Assembly: GCA_015654495.1 (NCBI GenBank)
Contig: JAATGW010000428.1
Span: forward strand, 1 to 6,030
DNA: 6,030 nucleotides
Reading direction: 5' to 3'
From: Chitinophagales bacterium
GTDB lineage: Bacteria; Bacteroidota; Bacteroidia; Chitinophagales; Chitinophagaceae
The position numbers and the translations under genes were made by a program. The notes beneath the pieces are model-generated. The model did not search any database and was not told the origin of the DNA. It saw nothing but the letters and a program-made list of their open reading frames with translations. Positions 1 through 5,499 of this stretch are shown piece by piece. Positions within the stretch are counted from its first letter, which is position 1, and the number at the start of each line of letters is the position of its first letter.

Positions 1-22
1 AGAGGGTAGTGTGCAGGGGTTT

Positions 23-57
23 AACGTTCAACGTTTAACGTTAAACGTTGAACGTCA
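23..57. repeat. Heptameric AACGTTN tandem array forming a perfect 32-nt palindrome
   Basis: Five 7-base units lie end to end: AACGTTC (23-29), AACGTTT (30-36), AACGTTA (37-43), AACGTTG (44-50) and AACGTCA (51-57). The first four differ only at the seventh base, which reads C, T, A, G in order; the fifth departs at its sixth base. Positions 24-55 equal their own reverse complement, with the centre between 39 and 40. The fixed hexamer AACGTT is itself a palindrome, so overall symmetry depends only on the seventh bases, and these pair as C with G and T with A. The TCA at 55-57 is the stop codon of the leftward permease gene, so the array begins inside that stop and runs into the downstream spacer. 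No T-run follows on either strand, so it is not a textbook intrinsic terminator. A role as transcript-end hairpin, protein-binding site or dispersed repeat is inference. The repeat pattern itself is certain. Confidence 0.9.
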
Positions 58-2472
58 TTCCGTCCGCAAGCTCCTGACTGGATTCATCAGCGCAGCACGG
101 ATAGCCTGAAAGCTTACGGTAAACAGAGCAATGAATATGACCATGAAAGCGGCAACCGCAAACATTTGCCATTGTATGCTCACACGATAAGGGTAATTGG
201 CCAGCCATTTATCCGCGGACAGCCAGGCAAGCGGAATGGAAACCAGCAAAGCAATAACCACGAGTTTGAGAAAATCGACTGAAAGAATTCTGATTACACT
301 GTTTACTGAAGCCCCCAACACTTTGCGGATACCGATTTCTTTTGTGCGTTTTTCAGCAGAGAGTACAGAAAGACCGAATAATCCGATGCAGGAAATAAAG
401 ATCGTCAGTATGGCGCTGAAAAGCATAATCTGTTTCCACCTGGCTTCAGCTTCATATGCCCTTTTGTTTGCCTCGTCCCTGAATACATAACTGTAAGGGT
501 TAAGCGGAAAAAGTTGTTTAAATGTTTTCTGGATATACTTCAGTGCCGCAGATTCTGAGCCGGGTTTGATTTTGATAAATGAGGTTCCGAATCCGTTGGA
601 CGGTTTCATGGTGAAAAGCTGGGGTCCGATCTTCTGATTCAGCGATTGATAATGGTAATCTTTTACGACACCGATCACCGTATACTTTTCATTGTCGTTA
701 TACCAGAAATTGACTGTTTCACCCAGGGGCTTTTTCCAGCCGGCTTTCTCTGCAAAAGTTTCATTTACGATTACGGAATGGGTGGAGTCTGATGGAAATT
801 CTTTAGAGAAATTTCTTCCCTGGATGAGTTTAATTCCGAAAAGCGGAATATAGGATTCATCCACGGTTTCGTAGGTGAATTGCTGAACGGAATCAATATT
901 TACTTTGGCCGCAGTTCCCCATTGGCCACCATTTTTTGAAGTCATGCCGGTAATCGACGGGTCTTTTAATAATTCAGATCTGAATGTTTCCGATTCTGCT
1001 CTGGTAAGGTTGTTTTTGTCAACAATAACAAGATGACTATCATCATACCCCAGTTCCTGGTTGGTAAGAAAATCAAACTGGGACCAGATGGTAAGTGTTG
1101 CAATAATAAGGAAGGATGCAAGTGCAAACTGAAGTACAACTAATGATTTCTGCAGGTAGTTTTTTCCGCTTAGATTAAAACGGCTGTACAATGTCTGTAC
1201 CGGATTGTATCCTGACAAAACAAGCGCCGGATAGAAACCCGCAAGCAAACCTGTGAAAAGAAATAATACAATATATCCTGCTATCAGCTTTACATCAAAA
1301 AGATAGGAGATAGCCAGGGCTTTATTTGAGAGATCATTGAAAACAGGCAGCACTACCTGAACAAGTATGATGGCTGAAAGAAATGCTATAAAGCTCAGTA
1401 GAAAAGATTCGCCGAGAAACTGGAAAATCAATTGCTTTCTGTTGCTGCCAACAACCTTACGGATACCGATCTCACGGGCACGGCGAACCGATCTGGCAAT
1501 CGTAAGGTTGATGAAATTGATACAGGCTATCAGAAGTATAAATAGCGCAATTCCTGAGAGGATATAGGAATACATAGGATTACTTGCATCAGAAAGTCCG
1601 TTTTGCGCCGGGAGGTCACGACTCAGATGCATGTCAGTAAATGGTTGCAGTAGCCATGCTGATCTCCATCCAAGATCACCATATTTTTCTGACAGTTTTT
1701 TTGCTGCCTCTCTTGAATCTTCATCATAGAATCGTTTGATCTGGGACTCGGTTGCCGGTACTGAAGTACCTGGCTTCAAAACCACAAATGTGTTGAGAAA
1801 AACATTAAACCAGTTGTCATTATTGGCATATTCTTCAAGAGGGACAATCAGGGGCATCAGGATTTCAAACTTAATTGAAGAATTCTGAGGAGTTTTTTTT
1901 GTTACCGCGGTTACTGTGAAAGGTTTGAATTCACTTGTTTTGTTTGTGCGGTTGTACTGTTTTATCATTACCGTTTTTCCGATGGCATCCTTTGTTCCAA
2001 ACTGTTTTTTGGCTTCATCCTCAGATAGTACAATTGAATTTGGATCCTTCAGACAATTTGCAGGACTTCCGTAAAGAACAGGGAAACTGAATACGGAAAA
2101 GAAACTGGAATCAACATAAAGCAGATCTTTTGAAACTACTTCAGTGCCCTGTTTGAACTCTTCATTGCCACTCATAACCCTTACAAAACTTTTGATCTCG
2201 GGAACATTTGCGCTAAATCTTGGTCCCTGGAAATATCCTGAGTTTCCGTCTTTACGTGAAGGTTTGCCGTTAGCATCGTAGCCCTGCGACACCACCCGGT
2301 AAACCTGGGCAACATCCTTATGAAACCGGTCGTAACTCACTTCATCCTTCACATACAAAATAATCAGCATCGAACAGGCAAGGCCAATACTTAATCCGGC
2401 GATATTAATAAAGGTGTAAACCTTGTTGCGCGACAGATTCCTGAGGGCGATGGTCATATAATTTTTAAACAT
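55..2472 (-). CDS. ABC transporter permease, duplicated MacB/FtsX type
   Basis: This is an inner-membrane permease subunit of a MacB-like (type VII) ABC transporter, 805 residues, complete, from ATG (CAT at 2470-2472) to TGA (TCA at 55-57). It contains two copies of the same module. The first has a membrane helix at about 20-41 including AGLSIGLA, a periplasmic MacB-like domain at about 45-290, then FtsX helices at about 302-326, 349-376 and 395-419. The second has a helix at about 442-463, a periplasmic domain at about 470-675, and helices at about 682-705, 732-751 and 768-789. Each FtsX half opens with the same motif, EIGIRKVVG (334-342) and EIGIRKVLG (712-720), and GFYPALVLSGYNP follows at 412-423. 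The C-terminus NPVRSLRTE is typical of Bacteroidota members, and the length is near their usual 780-820. These proteins use a separate ATPase, which is absent here, so it must be upstream-unlinked or beyond the left edge. Relatives couple ATP hydrolysis to periplasmic conformational change for export or lipoprotein and envelope work; the substrate here cannot be told. No clear Shine-Dalgarno precedes the start. Confidence 0.93.
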   Translation of the reverse strand: MFKNYMTIALRNLSRNKVYTFINIAGLSIGLACSMLIILYVKDEVSYDRFHKDVAQVYRVVSQGYDANGKPSRKDGNSGYFQGPRFSANVPEIKSFVRVMSGNEEFKQGTEVVSKDLLYVDSSFFSVFSFPVLYGSPANCLKDPNSIVLSEDEAKKQFGTKDAIGKTVMIKQYNRTNKTSEFKPFTVTAVTKKTPQNSSIKFEILMPLIVPLEEYANNDNWFNVFLNTFVVLKPGTSVPATESQIKRFYDEDSREAAKKLSEKYGDLGWRSAWLLQPFTDMHLSRDLPAQNGLSDASNPMYSYILSGIALFILLIACINFINLTIARSVRRAREIGIRKVVGSNRKQLIFQFLGESFLLSFIAFLSAIILVQVVLPVFNDLSNKALAISYLFDVKLIAGYIVLFLFTGLLAGFYPALVLSGYNPVQTLYSRFNLSGKNYLQKSLVVLQFALASFLIIATLTIWSQFDFLTNQELGYDDSHLVIVDKNNLTRAESETFRSELLKDPSITGMTSKNGGQWGTAAKVNIDSVQQFTYETVDESYIPLFGIKLIQGRNFSKEFPSDSTHSVIVNETFAEKAGWKKPLGETVNFWYNDNEKYTVIGVVKDYHYQSLNQKIGPQLFTMKPSNGFGTSFIKIKPGSESAALKYIQKTFKQLFPLNPYSYVFRDEANKRAYEAEARWKQIMLFSAILTIFISCIGLFGLSVLSAEKRTKEIGIRKVLGASVNSVIRILSVDFLKLVVIALLVSIPLAWLSADKWLANYPYRVSIQWQMFAVAAFMVIFIALFTVSFQAIRAALMNPVRSLRTE

Positions 2473-2490
2473 AGCTTAGGTTTGGTGATC

Positions 2491-2502
2491 CCGGTTTTCC
2501 GG
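2491..2502 (-). other. Small CCGG-loop-CCGG hairpin in the permease leader
   Basis: On the plus strand this reads CCGG, TTTT, CCGG; on the leftward transcript it would be CCGG, AAAA, CCGG, a four-pair GC stem closed by an A tetraloop. It lies 18 to 29 bases upstream of the permease start codon. It could be a minor leader structure, but a stem of only four pairs is easily due to chance. The nine bases CCCGGTTTT (2490-2498) recur exactly at 2572-2580. Confidence 0.3.
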
Positions 2503-2559
2503 CTGATGATGTACGAAAAATGCTCTAATAAAATGCCGGGTTGCTACGGATTTGATAAT

Positions 2560-2567
2560 CAATTATA
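2560..2567 (-). promoter_or_regulatory. Weak candidate -7 box for the leftward permease gene
   Basis: Read leftward this is TATAATTG, one mismatch from the Bacteroidota -7 consensus TAnnTTTG. It sits about 90 bases before the permease ATG, inside an AT-rich stretch that also holds the dyad ATAAT-CA-ATTAT (2555-2566) and is flanked by CCGGGT (2536-2541) and ACCCGG (2571-2576). I found no clear TTTG-type -33 element at the expected distance, so this remains a suggestion. Confidence 0.25.
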
Positions 2568-2592
2568 TAGACCCGGTTTTGCTCCTGTTTAG

Positions 2593-2636
2593 TGTTCGCT
2601 TATGATACAGGAACTGTTCATTTCCAGCGAACAGTT
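2593..2636. promoter_or_regulatory. Overlapping inverted repeats with GAAC/GTTC cores, possible operator or hairpin
   Basis: Two mutually exclusive inverted repeats share an arm. The outer one pairs TGTTCGCT (2593-2600) with AGCGAACA (2626-2633), 8 perfect base pairs around 25 bases. The inner one pairs AACTGTTC (2612-2619) with GAACAGTT (2629-2636), 8 perfect base pairs around 9 bases. GAACTGTTC (2611-2619) is also a dyad on its own, and another GAAC occurs at 2650-2653. Such clustering between divergent genes would suit binding by a dimeric regulator. The inner hairpin is followed by TTTTA-like sequence (TTTT at 2635-2638), which makes a weak rightward terminator a less likely alternative. 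The regulator is unknown and none is encoded in the window. Confidence 0.4.
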
Positions 2637-2772
2637 TTATGCGTGTGCTGAACTTTTGAAAAAGACAATGGGGCCGCTGTTGGATTGAAATTTCGTTAAC
2701 TGAATTTCGAAACAGGTGAAAATTGTTTAACACACATTCCGATTATTATTAATTCCGCAATTGAATATTCCC

Positions 2773-2780
2773 TAATTTTG
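2773..2780 (+). promoter_or_regulatory. Candidate -7 promoter box for the efflux operon
   Basis: TAATTTTG matches the Bacteroidota primary-sigma -7 consensus TAnnTTTG exactly and is the only exact match I found on either strand of this intergenic region. Transcription would begin near 2785-2790, giving a leader of about 165 bases before the ATG at 2952. The weak point is the -33 region: about 20 bases upstream the sequence is TTAATTCC, with no TTTG or TTG. It is the best rightward promoter candidate in the window, but start-site data are lacking. Confidence 0.45.
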
Positions 2781-2951
2781 CCCTTCCCTTAAAACTCAGT
2801 CTGAAAATAGCATCGGGTAATGCGAGCGAAATTGATTCTGCAAATCCAACGCTGAACCGATCCGGAACCTGTGAAAAATGGTTTTCCCGATTAATGACTG
2901 AACCGGTTTGCTTGCCATCCTATTGAATGCTGTAGAAGTTATTCTTTGCCT

Positions 2952-4301
2952 ATGTTTATCGACTATCGAAGAGCGGGCTTACCGCTGATTATATTTTTTT
3001 TCATTGGAGGATTGTGCCTGAATACAACGAACCTGAAAGCACAGCAAAATCCGGGCGACAGTGTGTTGACCGAAGCTACCATCGAAAATGTGGTGGCTTA
3101 TGCATTGAAGAATCAGCCGGTAATCAGTCAGGCCCTGGCAGATGAACAGATTGCAAATTACCAGGTAAAATCCAAACTGGCTGAATGGTTACCACAGGTC
3201 AATTTCAACTATCTCTATCAACACAATTTTCAGTTATCAGCAAATGTAATCGGTGGCAACCTGGTGAAATTTGGTGTGAACAATACATCTGCATTTCAGT
3301 TTACCCTTAACCAGACAATTTTCAACCGCGACGTACTACTTGCAAAAAGGAGCGGCCGCGATGTGTTGATTCAGGCAAAACAACAAACAGAAGCGGAGCG
3401 CATTGATCTTGCCGCAAATGTTGCCAAAGCATTCTATGATGTGCTGGCTACCGAAAGGCAGATTAGTGTTTCAGCAGAAAATGTGATCAGGCTTGAAAGG
3501 AGCTTATATGATTCCAAAGCCCAGTATGAAGCCGGAGTTGTTGATAAAACAGACTATAAGCGGGCCATGATTTCACTTAATAATACCAGTGCGCAGAAGA
3601 GATTATATGAGGAACAGGCTAAGGCAAAACGTATGTACCTGAAATCCCTCATGAACTATCCTGAAAATGCAGAGCTGAAACTGGTTTTTGACAGTGCCAA
3701 ACTCGTTGACGATATAGCCCTCGATACCCTGCAGATTATCAATTATGCTACAAGGATCGAATATCAGCAGCTTGAAACACAAAAACGTTTGCTGGAAGCA
3801 AATCTGCAATACAACAAGTGGAGCTTTATCCCATCGGTATCAGCTAACGGTGCTTATTTTCTCAATTATTTCAATGATGAATTCAGCAAACTGTATTATA
3901 AATCCGTACCCAATTCTTATGCAGGGCTAACGCTCAGTTTCCCGATTTTCCAGGGTGGTAAGCGACGATACGATATAAGACAGGCTGAATGGCAGTTACG
4001 CAGAACGGAATATGGACTGGAAGGTTTGAAAGACGTGATCAGTTCTGAGTACAGTTCAGCTCTTGCAAATTACAAGTACAGTCTTAATAATTTTTATACG
4101 CTGAAAGAGAATGTTGTGCTGGCGAAAGAAGTATATGATGTGATTGACCTGCAGTATCGCTCTGGAGTGAAAGCATATATTGAAGTGCTGGTAGCCGAAG
4201 TGGAACTTCGATCCGCACAGATCAATTATTTTGATGCACTTTATCAGGTGCTGAGCAGTAAGATTGATGTGATGCGTGCACTTGGTTTGTTAAAGTATTA
4301 A
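2952..4301 (+). CDS. TolC-family outer membrane efflux protein
   Basis: This is the outer-membrane channel of a tripartite efflux pump, 449 residues from the ATG at 2952. An in-frame TTG at 2946 would add two residues, but ATG is preferred because the signal peptide is complete without them. The N-terminus shows basic residues (RR at 6-7), a hydrophobic core at about 9-23 (LPLIIFFFIGG) and a likely signal-peptidase I site after A30 (LKA, then QQ). Two OEP repeats of the TolC fold follow, at about 42-235 and 262-445. Each carries long helical, Gln/Ala/Glu-rich stretches, and the equivalent helix-capping motifs are YEAGVVDKTDYKRA (192-205) and YRSGVKAYIEVLVAEVELRSAQ (402-423 overall, key residues Y402, G405, L413, E416). 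FPIFQGGKRRYDIRQAE (330-346) is the usual segment entering the second repeat's helices. No lipobox is present, so it is probably not lipid-anchored, unlike many OprM-type channels. It is first in the operon, 20 bases before the adaptor gene. A run of eight T at 2994-3001 lies within the signal-peptide codons. Confidence 0.93.
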   Translation: MFIDYRRAGLPLIIFFFIGGLCLNTTNLKAQQNPGDSVLTEATIENVVAYALKNQPVISQALADEQIANYQVKSKLAEWLPQVNFNYLYQHNFQLSANVIGGNLVKFGVNNTSAFQFTLNQTIFNRDVLLAKRSGRDVLIQAKQQTEAERIDLAANVAKAFYDVLATERQISVSAENVIRLERSLYDSKAQYEAGVVDKTDYKRAMISLNNTSAQKRLYEEQAKAKRMYLKSLMNYPENAELKLVFDSAKLVDDIALDTLQIINYATRIEYQQLETQKRLLEANLQYNKWSFIPSVSANGAYFLNYFNDEFSKLYYKSVPNSYAGLTLSFPIFQGGKRRYDIRQAEWQLRRTEYGLEGLKDVISSEYSSALANYKYSLNNFYTLKENVVLAKEVYDVIDLQYRSGVKAYIEVLVAEVELRSAQINYFDALYQVLSSKIDVMRALGLLKY

Positions 4302-4321
4302 CTGGATTTATTTTTTCAAAG

Positions 4322-5467
4322 ATGAAATTCATGTCAAAGAATCGGATTTTTTATCTGGCTGCAGTGTTACTGGTCCTTACTGCGGTATCCTGTGCTGAAA
4401 AAAAGCAGGCAGCGCCGCAGGGTCCGCCACCGGCTGTGGCAGTAACAACCACTTCTGTTAAAGAAGAACCGGTAATTTATTATGATGAATATCCGGGAAC
4501 GGTGATCGCGCTGAACCAAACGGAACTCCGTGCACAGGTAACAGGTTATGTGACCGGGATCTATTTTAAAGATGGTGATGAAGTGAAAAAAGGTCAGCGA
4601 TTATATTCAATAGATCAGCAGATCTACAGTGCGAATACCCAGCAGGCAGAGGCAAATGTTGCGCTGCAGCAAACCAATCTGGTAAAAGCACAGAAAGATG
4701 CAGACCGTTATCATGAGCTGGAGAAAAAAGATGCCATAGCTCGTCAGCAGGTGGATTATGCAGATGCTGCACTTGAGGCTGCCAGGAAACAGGTGGATGC
4801 CGCAAAAGCCAACCTGAGAGCGGTTCAGTCCAATGTAGGTTTTGCAACCATCACTGCACCTTTTACAGGAACCATCGGTATTTCGCAGGTTCGGTCAGGC
4901 AGCGCCGTTATTGCAGGGCAGACGGTGATGAATACGATCTCCACTGACGACCCTATTGCTGTGGATTTTGTTGTCACGCAGCAGGAAGTCTACCGTTATA
5001 CACAGTTCATGGCACAAAACCGTAAGATATCGGATTCAACATTTTCCATTGTTTTCGGACCGGATGTTTATCCTTATTATGGTAAAATTCTGCTGATCGA
5101 TCGTGCTGTTGATCCGCAGACCGGAACAATTAAAGCAAGGTTATCATTTCCAAATAAAGAGCATTCGCTGAGGTCGGGAATGAGTACTACGGTACGGGTG
5201 TTGAATAATGCCGGTTTACCTTCTCTAACGATACCTTATAAGGCAGTTACAGAAATGCTCGGTGAATATTTTGTGTATGTTGTTGGCGACAGCAGCAAAG
5301 TGTCGCAGAAGAAAGTACATCTCGGCCGGCAGGTTGGAGCAGACGTAATTGTAAAAGATGGAATCAAAGGTGGTGATATTATTGTAGTGCAGGGTATTCA
5401 GAATTTGAGGGAAGGTGCAGTTATAACAACGGCGCCACCTGCGCCACCTCAGCAGCCAAAAAATTAA
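4322..5467 (+). CDS. RND efflux periplasmic adaptor lipoprotein (AcrA/MexA type)
   Basis: This 381-residue membrane-fusion protein should link the RND pump to the outer-membrane channel. The N-terminus is a lipoprotein signal: basic residues (K6, R8), a hydrophobic stretch at 9-20 and lipobox AVSC with the acylated cysteine at C24. A proline-rich linker (32-38) follows. The first lipoyl half-motif lies at about 68-99 (RAQVTGYV, then DGDEVKKGQRLYSID), a coiled-coil hairpin at about 100-170 (heavy in A, Q, K, E), and the second lipoyl half at about 172-204 (ATITAPFTGTIG, then G193 and G199). The beta-barrel spans about 211-292, including VDPQTGTIKARLSFPN (263-278) and LRSGM (283-287). The membrane-proximal domain covers about 295-368. 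The tail is PPAPPQQP-rich. Length fits the family (about 360-400). ATG 4322 is used; an in-frame ATG at 4331 would also leave a working lipoprotein signal. It lies 20 bases after the channel gene and 32 before the pump gene, so one transcript is expected. Confidence 0.95.
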   Translation: MKFMSKNRIFYLAAVLLVLTAVSCAEKKQAAPQGPPPAVAVTTTSVKEEPVIYYDEYPGTVIALNQTELRAQVTGYVTGIYFKDGDEVKKGQRLYSIDQQIYSANTQQAEANVALQQTNLVKAQKDADRYHELEKKDAIARQQVDYADAALEAARKQVDAAKANLRAVQSNVGFATITAPFTGTIGISQVRSGSAVIAGQTVMNTISTDDPIAVDFVVTQQEVYRYTQFMAQNRKISDSTFSIVFGPDVYPYYGKILLIDRAVDPQTGTIKARLSFPNKEHSLRSGMSTTVRVLNNAGLPSLTIPYKAVTEMLGEYFVYVVGDSSKVSQKKVHLGRQVGADVIVKDGIKGGDIIVVQGIQNLREGAVITTAPPAPPQQPKN

Positions 5468-5487
5468 GATGGGCAGGCATTTGAAAT

Positions 5488-5492
5488 AAGAG
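5488..5492 (+). promoter_or_regulatory. Weak ribosome-binding-like AAGAG before the RND gene
   Basis: AAGAG ends seven bases before the ATG at 5500 and is the only purine-rich, Shine-Dalgarno-like sequence at a sensible distance in front of any start in this window. It supports 5500 as the start. Bacteroidota genes often lack a functional Shine-Dalgarno, so the site may not matter. Confidence 0.35.
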
Positions 5493-5499
5493 CTTAGTT

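Larger units (their letters stand above)
2473..2951. other. Divergent intergenic region, no convincing gene
   Basis: These 479 bases separate the start codons of two divergent transcription units, so both promoters should lie here. All frames are broken by stops; the only ATG-started runs rightward are about 7 to 11 codons long, with no ribosome-binding signal, and I do not call them. The visible contents are a CCGG-TTTT-CCGG mini-hairpin (2491-2502), a weak leftward promoter-like box (2560-2567), a GAAC/GTTC dyad cluster (2593-2653), AT-rich palindromes GAAATTTC (2687-2694), GTTAAC (2695-2700) and TTTCGAAA (2705-2712), an exact TAnnTTTG box (2773-2780), and then a leader of roughly 165 bases with an AACCGGTT palindrome (2901-2908). 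No tRNA, known riboswitch or attachment site was recognised. Confidence 0.7.

Noticed and set aside
972..985. Perfect 14-nt palindrome ATTCAGATCTGAAT
   Set aside because: It lies inside the permease coding sequence, over codons for ordinary residues of the second periplasmic domain. A single palindrome of this length within 6 kb is not strong enough to call a binding site.
1453..1473. DNA similarity between 1453-1473 and 319-339, considered as a dispersed repeat
   Set aside because: Both encode the conserved EIGIRKV motif in the two FtsX halves of one protein; protein-level duplication explains the similarity.
2612..2640. Hairpin AACTGTTC/GAACAGTT followed by TTTT, considered as an intrinsic terminator
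   Set aside because: The stem is not GC-rich, the T-run is only four bases and overlaps the stem arm, and no rightward gene ends upstream of it, since the neighbouring gene reads away to the left.
2820..2926. Short upstream ORFs of 7 to 11 codons (2820-2855, 2878-2901, 2894-2926), considered as leader peptides
   Set aside because: None has a ribosome-binding signal, a run of regulatory codons or an attached attenuator hairpin; random sequence gives frames of this length.
2946..2951. TTG at 2946 as the start of the outer-membrane channel gene
   Set aside because: It adds only Met-Pro before an ATG that gives a full signal peptide, and no ribosome-binding sequence favours it.
4566..4847. Leftward open frame of 93 codons within the adaptor gene
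   Set aside because: It is antisense to the well-supported adaptor coding sequence, and its His/Leu/Pro-rich product reflects the opposite strand of coiled-coil codons. There is no family resemblance.
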